64,000 bases of DNA, taken from NCBI GenBank assembly GCA_021770615.1, contig JAETQR010000010.1:1-64000 (forward strand). The letters are read 5' to 3'. This document shows, piece after piece, positions 7,523 through 16,541 of this stretch. This DNA comes from Lachnospiraceae bacterium (lineage in GTDB: Bacteria > Bacillota_A > Clostridia > Lachnospirales > Lachnospiraceae). Within the stretch, counting starts at the first letter, position 1; every line of letters begins with the position of its first letter. Below the pieces are notes generated by a model. It made no database searches. It worked only from the letters and a program-made list of their open reading frames with translations, and had not been told where the DNA came from. Both the position numbers and the translations under genes were made by a program.

Positions 7523-9469
7523 TTGAACTGTAAGAATTGTAATAGTGAAGTACCGGAAGGTTCCATGTTCTGTCCGGTCTGCGGGCAAAAATGTGAGGAG
7601 GCGCCACAGACAGAGCAGGATGTGACTACGGCAGAGGCGTTAGAGCCGGAAGACAAAGCAGAAAATACCTATGTAAACTTTGCATCAGAGGAAAACGTGG
7701 CACAGACGGGGCAGGAAGAGCCCGGAAAACCGCAGAAAGGAAAGGGTAAGAAGATTGCAGCCATTGTGGCAGCTGCTGTGCTTGTAGTGGCGATCGGGAT
7801 CGGTGTTACCGCACATGCCCAGATCGGAAATTTTATCCGTAAATCCTTTAGCAGTCCGGCTTCTTATTATCAGTATGTGGAGAAAAAGAACCGTGATGAA
7901 GGGGAAAATCTCCTGCTAAATGCTTATGGGAAAATGAGAGACAGCAGTTTGGCATCATCCGGGAATAGCAATATTTCTTATAAACTTGAGCTTGGCCAGA
8001 CGGTAAAGACAATGCTTTCCATGACGGGTATGGATTTTTCTGCACTGGAAAATGTTGAGGTTACGGTAAAAGGAAAAAGAGATCAGGAAACGCTCAGCGG
8101 CCAGATGACAGGACTGATCAATGGTCAGAGCGTGATTTCCCTTAATGCATGGATGGATCGGGAAAAGCAGGAGGCTTATGTCCAGGTACCGGAGATCTCG
8201 GAAAAATATATTGATTTTTCTAAGGCGATCAAGGAAATGGATCCGGAGTCTGCCGATGAGCTTGGATTTGAATATTTTATGATGAAAGATATTGAGAAAT
8301 ATTTTCCGGAGACCGAGAAGCTCCAAACCATATTCCGTACCTATACGGATCTTTTTATCGACCGCATGGACAGCGTGGAAAAAGGAACAGCAGAGATCGA
8401 GGCATCCGGTGTCCGGGCAGAGTATACCGATCTTAAAGTTACCTGTAAAGGAAAGAAAATGTATGATATATTTGTCGAAATCCTTTCGGCGCTGAAAGAC
8501 GATGCGACGATGAAAGAAATCGTAGAGGATATGGGGGGCGATGCTTACAAACAATATACCGAAGAAATGAATTCGGCTCTTGAGGATTTAAAGAGTGAAG
8601 AATCAGAAGTTACGGATGAAGATATCGAAATGGTTATGCATGTCTATGTAGATGGCAGCGGAGATATTGCGGGACGTGTCATTACCTTTACGATGAAGGA
8701 GGAGAGTTCCCCGATTACGATCACCTGCCTTGAGCCCCAGAATGGCTCTGAGGTTGGCACGGAGATTTCGGTATCGGATGGTGAAAATACGTATTTTGCA
8801 TTCTCAGGAAAAGGAACACGTAAAAGAGGTAAGATTTCCGGAGAGTTTGTATTTAGTACTTCATTGATCAATGAAGATGAAGAACTCGCGGAGATGTTTA
8901 GTTCCGATGAACTTTTTACAGTAAAGATTTCCGAATTAGATGAGGACAGTCTTGAAGATGGATATCTGAACGGGAGCTTTACGATCGGCACAAAGGCGAT
9001 TGCCAGTGCGACCAGTTATGAACTGCAGCTTGACTCCAAAGAGGATAAGAAGAGTGCGACACAGACGTTATCGGTCGTATGTGGCGGGGATAAATTGGTG
9101 ACCCTTACAGCGACCTCTACAGATGGTGGTGATATACCGGAGATCAAAAAGCCGGCCGAAGGCAGTGAATTGTGCGATGCTTCTGATGAAGCGGCAATGG
9201 ATGCGTATATGAGTGAATGGAACGCGGAGGAATTTGTTGCTTCGATCAAAGAGAAGTCCGGCATCGATTTTAGCACATACTTGTCTTTATATAACAATTA
9301 TTCTCTGGATGACGACGAGGATGATTATGATCTGGATGATTATGATCTGGATGATTACGATTTGGATGATTACGACCTGGAAGATTATGATGAGGAAGAT
9401 TATAGTTATGATGATTTATACCCCACGGATGAGCAGAGCGATGGAGGGCTCCTTGGTCTCGGTGCATAA
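7523..9469 (+). CDS. Zinc-ribbon membrane-anchored protein with acidic repeat tail
   Basis: This 648-residue protein starts with a zinc ribbon (CKNC near residue 3 and CPVC near residue 18). A single membrane segment follows (about residues 75-97, IAAIVAAAVLVVAIGIGVTA), then a large extracellular part of about 550 residues. The C-terminus is a run of DDYDL pentapeptides encoded by a 15-bp tandem repeat. The start is a TTG at 7523 with GGAGGAG in front; the cysteines begin directly after it. Such proteins are common in Clostridia, with a cytosolic ribbon and an exported domain of unknown function. The acidic tail could bind calcium or other cations, which is inference. Confidence 0.8.
   Translation: MNCKNCNSEVPEGSMFCPVCGQKCEEAPQTEQDVTTAEALEPEDKAENTYVNFASEENVAQTGQEEPGKPQKGKGKKIAAIVAAAVLVVAIGIGVTAHAQIGNFIRKSFSSPASYYQYVEKKNRDEGENLLLNAYGKMRDSSLASSGNSNISYKLELGQTVKTMLSMTGMDFSALENVEVTVKGKRDQETLSGQMTGLINGQSVISLNAWMDREKQEAYVQVPEISEKYIDFSKAIKEMDPESADELGFEYFMMKDIEKYFPETEKLQTIFRTYTDLFIDRMDSVEKGTAEIEASGVRAEYTDLKVTCKGKKMYDIFVEILSALKDDATMKEIVEDMGGDAYKQYTEEMNSALEDLKSEESEVTDEDIEMVMHVYVDGSGDIAGRVITFTMKEESSPITITCLEPQNGSEVGTEISVSDGENTYFAFSGKGTRKRGKISGEFVFSTSLINEDEELAEMFSSDELFTVKISELDEDSLEDGYLNGSFTIGTKAIASATSYELQLDSKEDKKSATQTLSVVCGGDKLVTLTATSTDGGDIPEIKKPAEGSELCDASDEAAMDAYMSEWNAEEFVASIKEKSGIDFSTYLSLYNNYSLDDDEDDYDLDDYDLDDYDLDDYDLEDYDEEDYSYDDLYPTDEQSDGGLLGLGA
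9320..9409 (+). repeat. 15-bp tandem repeat coding acidic DDYDL pentapeptides
   Basis: Four good copies of GATGATTATGATCTG-like units (9320-9379) and two diverged ones follow each other in frame near the end of the zinc-ribbon gene. Variation is mostly at third codon positions, so the protein repeat is maintained. Confidence 0.9.
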
Positions 9470-9630
9470 CTTTAATCGCAGCTTTTTATAACAGGGTGTA
9501 TCGATGATGCATGGGCGGTGTGAACCTGACCGGATCCGGCAGGCCTTATTATTTGTTGAACTGGCTTGCGGGGCGGGCGGATTCATGCCGCTTGTCTGGT
9601 TCGTCGGGAAATAGAAGGAGAGAAACGATT

Positions 9631-10590
9631 ATGTGCAGGGAAATGCGGTTTTTATGGGAAAAGAACCGGAAAGGGGAGGCTGTTTTATACCGGATCTATG
9701 GGAGAGAGCCGGTAGTGGAAGTACCGGAGGAGATCGGGGGCTGCCCGGTGACTGCCATTGGGGCTTACTGCTTTTCTGACCGGGGCCGGATTCCGGAAGG
9801 GCTTCAGAATACGGGAGAGCTCTCTGGTGAGCTCCGGGAAATGGTACACATGACAGAACTGACAGGAAGTTTTATAGAAGAGGTGATTCTTCCCGATACG
9901 TTAAAACGGATTGATAATGCGGCATTTTTTAACTGCAGGAATCTGAACCGCATTGAAATAGGCAGAGAGGAACTGACGATCGGGAGCGATGTGTTTAATA
10001 ACTGCACAAGCCTGATGACGACAGCGGTGCGGGGAAGTGCCAGAGGGAAAAGCAGCGTAAAACAGATCCTTGACCGGATTCCATGGGATATGGAAGTGAG
10101 GTTTGAGGACGCCGCGATTTTTTATCCGGAATATTATGAGTCCTATGATACGATCGCACCGGCGCATATTTTTGGTCTCAGTATCGAGGGTGAGGGGTTT
10201 CGTGCAAGACAGTGTTTTCGCAGTGAGGTGGTAGATTTTACAGGATATGATGATATATTTGGAAAGGCCTGTGCAGAAGAGCGCACAGAAGTTCTGGCTA
10301 CAATGGCCGCCAACCGACTTATGACGCCGATCGAACTCGGGGAGGAGAAAAAGAAAGACTATGTGGACTATATTACAAAAAATGCGGAAGAAGTTTTAAA
10401 ATGCTTTGTCCGTAGAAAAGAACCAGACAAATTGGAATTTATGTGCAAAAACGGATATACTGGAAAAGAGGCTCTCGATCAGGCGCTCGCTCTGGCAGTC
10501 AGTGAGGATTGGAGCGAGGGGGCGGCGGGCCTGATGGAGTGGGAACAGAAAATATCAGGGGAATGCCACAAAAAACGGTATGAATTTTAA
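9631..10590 (+). CDS. Leucine-rich-repeat (LRR_5) domain protein
   Basis: This 319-residue protein begins at ATG 9631, preceded by AGAAGGAGAG; the longer in-frame upstream reading has no ribosome site. Residues 30-130 hold two BspA-type LRR_5 units (VTAIGAYCFSDRG, then LPDTLKRIDNAAFFNCRNLNRI). The C-terminal half is helical and not recognised. There is no signal peptide, so unlike most BspA proteins it appears cytosolic. It lies 32 bases before the DUF2201 gene and probably shares a transcript with it and with the MoxR ATPase, which suggests a role as a repeat or scaffold partner in that module. Confidence 0.75.
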   Translation: MCREMRFLWEKNRKGEAVLYRIYGREPVVEVPEEIGGCPVTAIGAYCFSDRGRIPEGLQNTGELSGELREMVHMTELTGSFIEEVILPDTLKRIDNAAFFNCRNLNRIEIGREELTIGSDVFNNCTSLMTTAVRGSARGKSSVKQILDRIPWDMEVRFEDAAIFYPEYYESYDTIAPAHIFGLSIEGEGFRARQCFRSEVVDFTGYDDIFGKACAEERTEVLATMAANRLMTPIELGEEKKKDYVDYITKNAEEVLKCFVRRKEPDKLEFMCKNGYTGKEALDQALALAVSEDWSEGAAGLMEWEQKISGECHKKRYEF

Positions 10591-10622
10591 CACTGTAAAA
10601 CAGGAAGAAATGAGAGGAATCT

Positions 10623-11918
10623 ATGGCACATATTCAGACACAGTCCGAGTGGGAGGAAGAAATGTCGGTCAGGGTATTGACATTTATCCGGAATGAAATT
10701 TATATGGAGCTCCGTTTTTTAGATGTGGCGCTGTCTGCACTGGTATGGAGAGAACAGCCTTCCCTGCAGGCGTTGGCCTCGGATGGAGTCAATTTGTATT
10801 TTTCGCCGGCGCATTTGTTGGGTGTTTTTAAGAATAATCCCAAATTTCTGAACAGGGCGTTCCTTCATACGACGCTCCACTGTGTGTTTTCGCATCTGTG
10901 GCTCCGGGCGGGAAGGGAGAGTAGAAAGTGGGACGCTGCCTGTGATATCATGGTTGAAGCTGTGATTGATAAAATGGGGAAGAACTGTACCAGACGTCCG
11001 CTTTCGTGGTTGAGAACGAAGACATATGAGGAGCTGGAAAAAGAAGGAATCGTGTCGGCGGCAGGAATCTACCGGTATCTGGGGACGTTGCCAGAGGAGC
11101 ATGTTGAAGAGCTGTACCGGGAATTTTTTACGGACAGCCACCGGTACTGGCCGGAGCAGGAAAATGAGACCCCTCAGGAATTACAGGCAAGACAGATGTG
11201 GGATAAGATTTCCAGGCAGAGCAGGATGGAAATGGAAAAGAGGGGGAAAGAACCGGAAGAAGGGGAAGAACTTCTTGCCAAAGAACTAAAAAGCCAGAAG
11301 AGCCGGAGAAGCTATCGTGAATTTTTGCGGAAATTTGCTGTGCTTCGGGAGGAAGTGCATTGCGACCCGGATGAATATGACATGAATTATTACACATATG
11401 GACTGAGAGTGTATGGAAATATGCCGCTTATAGAGCCGATGGAGAGCCGTGAGGTCATGAAGATCCAGGAATTTGTCGTCGTGCTGGATACCAGCTATTC
11501 CACTGACGGGGAACTGGTAAAAAATTTTTTAAAAGAAACATTTGGGATATTGACCCAGGCAGACAGCTTTTTTCGGAAGTGTCATATCCGCATCCTCCAG
11601 TGTGATGATGCCGTGAGGATGGATGAGAAGATTACAGACACAGAAGATATGGAGCAGCTTCTTTCCCGGTTTACGCTGGTGGGAGGAGGAGGGACTGACT
11701 TTCGTCCCGCATTTACGTACATCAACGAGCTGCGACGGAGCGGAGAGATGAAACAGCTGCAGGGGGTGCTGTATTTCACGGATGGAAAGGGAATTTATCC
11801 ATCCAGACGCCCCGATTATGACACCGCCTTTTTGTTTCTTGATGATTATGAGGAGGAGCTGGTTCCGCCGTGGGCGATGCGGCTGAAGCTTTCGCCGGAA
11901 GAATTTTTGGCACTCTGA
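10623..11918 (+). CDS. DUF2201 putative metallopeptidase / VWA-like protein
   Basis: This 431-residue protein has the two-part layout of DUF2201 proteins. The N-terminal half is a putative metallopeptidase-like domain with HTTLHCVFSHLW, where spaced histidines could bind a metal. The C-terminal half (from about residue 280) is VWA-like, with VVLDTSYSTDG resembling the DxSxS metal-ion-dependent adhesion site and a later TDG. It is followed 17 bases later by a MoxR-type AAA ATPase. This gene pairing is widespread in Clostridia and is thought to act in assembly or metal-loading of protein complexes; that function is not proven. Confidence 0.85.
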   Translation: MAHIQTQSEWEEEMSVRVLTFIRNEIYMELRFLDVALSALVWREQPSLQALASDGVNLYFSPAHLLGVFKNNPKFLNRAFLHTTLHCVFSHLWLRAGRESRKWDAACDIMVEAVIDKMGKNCTRRPLSWLRTKTYEELEKEGIVSAAGIYRYLGTLPEEHVEELYREFFTDSHRYWPEQENETPQELQARQMWDKISRQSRMEMEKRGKEPEEGEELLAKELKSQKSRRSYREFLRKFAVLREEVHCDPDEYDMNYYTYGLRVYGNMPLIEPMESREVMKIQEFVVVLDTSYSTDGELVKNFLKETFGILTQADSFFRKCHIRILQCDDAVRMDEKITDTEDMEQLLSRFTLVGGGGTDFRPAFTYINELRRSGEMKQLQGVLYFTDGKGIYPSRRPDYDTAFLFLDDYEEELVPPWAMRLKLSPEEFLAL

Positions 11919-11935
11919 TTGAAAGGAAAAAACAG

Positions 11936-13492
11936 ATGAATATAAAACAGGCAAAACAGGAAATAAAAAATACAGTGAAGGCATATCTCATGAAGGACGA
12001 GGATGGTGTTTACCGGATACCGGCTGTCCGCCAGCGCCCGATCTTTCTTATGGGGCCGCCGGGAATCGGAAAGACACAGATCATGGAGCAGATCACCAGA
12101 GAGTGCCAGATCGGCCTTGTGTCTTATACGATCACGCATCATACGAGACAAAGTGCGGTTGGGCTGCCCTTTATCGTGGAAGAGGAATTTGCGGGGCAAA
12201 ATTATTCCGTTACGGGGTATACGATGAGCGAGATCATCGCCAGTGTTCATCGAAAAATGAAAGATACCGGACTAAAAGAGGGGATTCTTTTTATCGATGA
12301 GATAAACTGTGTTTCGGAGACATTGGCACCTACGATGCTGCAATTTTTACAGTGTAAGACATTTGGGAATCAGAAAGTGCCTGAGGGGTGGATCATCGTG
12401 GCGGCAGGAAATCCGCCGGAGTACAATAAGTCTGTCCGTGAATTTGATATGGTCACGCTGGATCGTGTGAGGAGAATGGATATCGAGGCTGATTTTTCTG
12501 TGTGGAAAGAGTATGCGCGGGCGCAGGGGGTCAGTAATATTTTGCTCAGCTATCTGGAACTTCGGCCACAGAATTTTTACCGCGTGCAGGCGGATGTAGA
12601 TGGGATGCAGTTTGTCACAGCAAGGGGATGGGAAGATCTTAGTGGTCTGATGGACACATATGAGGAACTTCAGATTCCTGTGACGGAGGATGTGATCTGT
12701 CAGTATGTCGCCCATAAAGAGATTGCCAAAGATGTTGCGGCTTATGTTGATCTGTACCGGAAGTATGAGGATCATTATGATATTCCGGAGATTCTGAAGG
12801 GGCGGGTAAAAGCTGAGGTTTACCAAAGACTTTTACATGCTTCTTTTGATGAAAAGCTTAGCCTTGTCAATCTGCTTCTCGCCGGGCTGAACCGGTATTT
12901 CCATGAAATAAGCGATATCCGGGCGGTGACAGACGGGTGGTTTGGGTTTCTGAAAAGATACCGTCAGGAGTTACTAGAGGCATATTCACAGAAAAAAGGA
13001 GATGCACTTTCCATCTACGAGACGATGGCGTCGGAATTTGAGGAAGCGTTTGCCGGAGAAAAGGCGAGCGGATTTTTGACGAGAGAAGATGAGAGGATAC
13101 GGAATGATCAGATCAAATGTATCCGTTTGGGAAAACCGGAACAGGCGGAAGTGTTAAAAGCTGATGGGGACAGCAGCAAGATTTTTGATCTGGCGAGAAA
13201 AGGTTTTGCAAAGAAAACAGAAGAACTGGAGCAGGCAGAGACAAAAGCGGGAGATGCGTTGGAGCGTGCTTTTGATTTTATGGAAAATGCGTTTGCCGGA
13301 GGGCAGGAACTTGTTGTCTTTGTGACAGAACTCACGATGGGAAAGGAGTCTTCGGCCTATCTGTCGGAACATGAGTGCACACGTTATATGAAATATAATA
13401 AAGAACTGCTGTTAGGTACAAAGAGAGCAGAGCTTATGGCAGAGATCGAGACGGGTAAGATCCGGGCAGAGGAACATCAGAGAGAGCTGTGA
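11936..13492 (+). CDS. MoxR-family AAA ATPase
   Basis: This 518-residue ATPase starts at ATG 11936 behind GAAAGGA. Walker A is GPPGIGKT (about residues 34-41), Walker B is ILFIDEINC, and a sensor-like AAGNPPEYN follows. These are features of the MoxR/RavA branch of AAA+ proteins. The C-terminal 200 residues are helical and specific to this subfamily. It is co-transcribed with the DUF2201/VWA protein upstream, matching the known MoxR-VWA pairing in which the ATPase remodels a client with help of the VWA partner. Its last 16 bases overlap the end of the convergent Big2 gene. Confidence 0.9.
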   Translation: MNIKQAKQEIKNTVKAYLMKDEDGVYRIPAVRQRPIFLMGPPGIGKTQIMEQITRECQIGLVSYTITHHTRQSAVGLPFIVEEEFAGQNYSVTGYTMSEIIASVHRKMKDTGLKEGILFIDEINCVSETLAPTMLQFLQCKTFGNQKVPEGWIIVAAGNPPEYNKSVREFDMVTLDRVRRMDIEADFSVWKEYARAQGVSNILLSYLELRPQNFYRVQADVDGMQFVTARGWEDLSGLMDTYEELQIPVTEDVICQYVAHKEIAKDVAAYVDLYRKYEDHYDIPEILKGRVKAEVYQRLLHASFDEKLSLVNLLLAGLNRYFHEISDIRAVTDGWFGFLKRYRQELLEAYSQKKGDALSIYETMASEFEEAFAGEKASGFLTREDERIRNDQIKCIRLGKPEQAEVLKADGDSSKIFDLARKGFAKKTEELEQAETKAGDALERAFDFMENAFAGGQELVVFVTELTMGKESSAYLSEHECTRYMKYNKELLLGTKRAELMAEIETGKIRAEEHQREL

Positions 13493-14133
13493 CTATGATC
13501 GAGAGGTTCTTCCTCTTCCGGAAGCACGTAAACAGTACAGGTGGCTTTCTGGCCATTGGAGAGAAGTGTCGCTGTAATAACTGCCTCCCCGGGAGATACG
13601 GCTGTAATAACACCCTTTGAATTTACAGTTACGACATCCGGATCTGAAGTAGAAAAAAGCGGAAGTTCCTGTGAAGTACTCGGTTTGATGATAACGGGGA
13701 GTTTCGCTGCGTCTGAAACATTCAGATTGACTTTTTTCTGGGTGAATTTTATACTGATAGCATAGGGCGTCACTTTGACCCTGGTCTTTAAGGAACGCAC
13801 AAGTTTTCCTTTTTTGGAATAAATATTTGCGCGCACGAAAGTTGAACCGACATTCACGGCTGTGATATCAGCACTTTTATCAGAAACTTTTGACATGTTA
13901 CGTTGTTCGTTTACCATAACGATCGTTTCATTGTCAGAAACAAATTTTACGGTTTGATTTTTTTTCATATTATACACGCGGAGCGTATAGTTCTCATTTT
14001 TGGTAAGAGTCAGTTTTTTGACATTTATTTTTGTCTTCTTGGAAGCACTATCCGCTCCATTGGCCGGAACCACAATGGAAGCACAGAGAATAAGTGCCAG
14101 AAAGATAAAAAGAAATTTACGTCTCATAAGCAT
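13477..14133 (-). CDS. Secreted Big2 (bacterial Ig-like) domain protein
   Basis: This 218-residue protein has a signal peptide (RRKFLFIFLALILCASI with cleavage after about residue 27), and two Ig-like Big2 domains. The second shows the usual SVNSKGVITAVSPGEAVITA-type motif. It ends in a short His/Ser tail with no anchor, so it is either released or held by binding. An alternative ATG at 14127 lies two codons further in. It is convergent with the MoxR gene and overlaps it by 16 bases, so no terminator fits between them. Confidence 0.85.
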   Translation of the reverse strand: MLMRRKFLFIFLALILCASIVVPANGADSASKKTKINVKKLTLTKNENYTLRVYNMKKNQTVKFVSDNETIVMVNEQRNMSKVSDKSADITAVNVGSTFVRANIYSKKGKLVRSLKTRVKVTPYAISIKFTQKKVNLNVSDAAKLPVIIKPSTSQELPLFSTSDPDVVTVNSKGVITAVSPGEAVITATLLSNGQKATCTVYVLPEEEEPLDHSHSSL

Positions 14134-14306
14134 CAGCCTTTCTGGGTTTATCTTTAAAATTTTTGCATAATTGTCTGAATTTTAGCTTAGTTTATCAGGA
14201 AGCTATGGCATAAAAGTGTCATGAAAAATCAGGGATCTGTCACAAAAAAAACATATAAATCCGGTATAAAATGAATAAATAAAGATTATGGAAGGGAGCG
14301 GTGAAG

Positions 14307-14996
14307 ATGCAGCACATTCTTATTGCAGATGATAATGAGGATATCACAGAAGTGCTTGGCACATATGTGGTAAAGGAAGGATTTGAACCAGTGGTGGCAA
14401 AAGATGGGATCGAAGCCTTTGAGACTTTTAAAAAATGTAATCCGGCAGTGGTTCTTCTGGATATTATGATGCCGGGGATGGATGGATACAAAGTATGCAA
14501 AAAGATCAGGGAGATATCGGACGTCCCGATCATACTCATCACAGCAAAGGGCGAGGATTATGAGCGGGTGATGGGACTTGATATCGGTGCAGATGACTAT
14601 GTGGTAAAACCATTCAGCCCCAGTGAGGTCATGGCCAGAGTCCGGGCGGTGTTACGGCGGATGGGACGGACAGATGAAAGCTCGGACAAGAAGGTGTTGA
14701 CGATCGGAGACCTTACGATAAATATTGAGGCATACAGCGTATTTGTCGGGACAGAGAAGATCCCGATGACGAAAAAAGAGGTGGAGACGATGTGGATCCT
14801 CGCGGAAAATCCGAGCAAAGTATTTACAAGAGACAATCTTTTGGACAGCTTGTGGGGACAGGATTATTTTGGAGACAGCCGCACGGTGGATTCCCATATT
14901 AAAAGACTTCGCGCAAAGCTCGATAAGGTTGAGCATCCGGGATGGGAGATCAAGACGATCTGGGGACTTGGTTACAAATTTGAGATAAATGTATGA
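14307..14996 (+). CDS. OmpR/PhoB-family response regulator
   Basis: This 229-residue regulator has a receiver domain with the acidic pair in ADDNED (residues 8-12), the phosphoacceptor D52 in LLDIMMPG, and the lysine of VVKPF. A C-terminal winged helix follows (DSRTVDSHIKRLRAKL). ATG 14307 sits 8 bases behind GGGAG, whereas the GTG at 14301 is too close. The gene precedes its histidine kinase by 19 bases and so forms a two-component pair. The target genes are not shown by the sequence. The [FeFe] hydrogenase gene follows the kinase by 50 bases and may be co-transcribed. Confidence 0.93.
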   Translation: MQHILIADDNEDITEVLGTYVVKEGFEPVVAKDGIEAFETFKKCNPAVVLLDIMMPGMDGYKVCKKIREISDVPIILITAKGEDYERVMGLDIGADDYVVKPFSPSEVMARVRAVLRRMGRTDESSDKKVLTIGDLTINIEAYSVFVGTEKIPMTKKEVETMWILAENPSKVFTRDNLLDSLWGQDYFGDSRTVDSHIKRLRAKLDKVEHPGWEIKTIWGLGYKFEINV

Positions 14997-15015
14997 TATT
15001 GAAAAGAGGTAAATT

Positions 15016-16491
15016 TTGAAGAAGATTTTTTGGAGAGTCGGGGTTTATTTTGCCGTGGCACTTATTGTGCTGACTGCTGTGACCGGAATCGTATTTACCA
15101 GATTTAACCGGCGGAATATCACGAATGTGTATAAAGGAGAAATGAAAAGCCTGGCAAAGAGTGTCTCAGAACAGGTCAGCGAGGCGATCGTGGGAAACAG
15201 CAGCGGAGATTTCTTTACGTACCTGAGTGCGTTGGAGGATTTTGGGGAACTTCGCGATACGGATATATGGATTCTGGCAAATCCCTCTGCCGAATCTCCG
15301 TTAGGGGAGGAGTATACGAATATAGATATGAATCGTGTCTCCTTTCAGGAAAAGAACATGAGGGCTCTTTTAAGTGCAGCTTTTAATGGCAAGACAAAGA
15401 GCTACAGCGGTTATGACAGTATTTATGATGCGGATATGATGCACATTGCCACACCGGTGAAAGATGCAAAGGGGGATAACGTGGGGGCTGTGCTTGTCAA
15501 TGGAGAAATGGGTTACAGGCAGAACTCGGTTCTGCAGTATGAGAAATATATGCTCGTGAGTGTTGTCGTCGCACTTCTCTTTTCTCTTGTTATCGCTGCG
15601 TTTTTTTCAAGACAGCTTGTGCGCCCGATCATAAGGATCAAGGAGATCGCACTTCGCATGGCGGAGGGGGAATATGCACAAAAGACGAAGATACACCGGA
15701 AAGATGAGCTTGGGATGCTGGCGGACAGTATGGATATCCTGTCGGAAAAGCTGGTGGAAGCAGAGGAATTCCACGAGACGCTCGATCAGAGCAGGCGTGA
15801 TTTTTTTTCCAATGTGTCTCATGAACTCAGGACGCCGATCACGGTCGTGAAGGGATATGCGGAGACGCTGATGGATGGCTATGTCGATGATGCGGGGAAG
15901 CAGAGGGAATATTTTGACCGGATCATCCGGGAATGTGTGGGGATGGAACGTCTGGTGTCCGATCTTCTCATCCTTTCCAAAATGCAGAATCCTGATTTTG
16001 AACTCGACAAAGAGGTCCTGAATGTGATCGCAGTCATGCAGGATGCGATGCGGAGCATGCGTGTTCTGATGGGAGAGAAGGATATAGAGGGCGTTCTGGA
16101 TTATGAAGATGAGTGTTCATTGATCGACGGGGATTATGACAGAATACGCCAGCTGTTTCTTGTGCTCTTACAGAATGCTGTTAAATATGCGGATGAGGGG
16201 ACCGAGATCAAAGTGAATATTACCAGACAGGAGGGGAAGATCCTTGTGTCGGTTGAGGACACCGGAGTTGCCGTGCCGAGGGCGGAGTGGGAGAATATAT
16301 TTGAAAAATTTTACCGGGGGAATAACCATGGAAATAAAGATGGCTCCGGTCTTGGCCTTATGGTTGCCAGACATATCGTAAACAGACACTCAGGCAGGGT
16401 GTGGGTCACAAGCGATGAGAAACGGATGACATGCTTTTATGTGGAACTCCCGGAATATGAAGATGTACTAGACAATCCCGCCGGTTTATGA
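15016..16491 (+). CDS. Sensor histidine kinase (HAMP-HisKA-HATPase)
   Basis: This 491-residue kinase has membrane segments at about residues 7-27 and 175-198 flanking an external sensor of about 150 residues. HAMP, HisKA and HATPase domains follow. The phosphoacceptor His is in SHELRTP (about residue 268), and the ATP site shows the N box around LLQNAVKYA and the GSGLGLM G2 box. The start is a TTG at 15016 behind AAAGAGGT. It is the partner of the response regulator just upstream. The signal is unknown. Confidence 0.92.
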   Translation: MKKIFWRVGVYFAVALIVLTAVTGIVFTRFNRRNITNVYKGEMKSLAKSVSEQVSEAIVGNSSGDFFTYLSALEDFGELRDTDIWILANPSAESPLGEEYTNIDMNRVSFQEKNMRALLSAAFNGKTKSYSGYDSIYDADMMHIATPVKDAKGDNVGAVLVNGEMGYRQNSVLQYEKYMLVSVVVALLFSLVIAAFFSRQLVRPIIRIKEIALRMAEGEYAQKTKIHRKDELGMLADSMDILSEKLVEAEEFHETLDQSRRDFFSNVSHELRTPITVVKGYAETLMDGYVDDAGKQREYFDRIIRECVGMERLVSDLLILSKMQNPDFELDKEVLNVIAVMQDAMRSMRVLMGEKDIEGVLDYEDECSLIDGDYDRIRQLFLVLLQNAVKYADEGTEIKVNITRQEGKILVSVEDTGVAVPRAEWENIFEKFYRGNNHGNKDGSGLGLMVARHIVNRHSGRVWVTSDEKRMTCFYVELPEYEDVLDNPAGL

Positions 16492-16541
16492 TATTCTGAG
16501 GAGGATCAGGAACATTATTTGCGAACAAAGGAGAGAGCGTC

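Noticed and set aside
9270..9467. His/Asn/Pro-rich minus-strand frame opposite the acidic repeat
   Set aside because: It is the antisense shadow of the DDYDL repeat, with no ribosome site.
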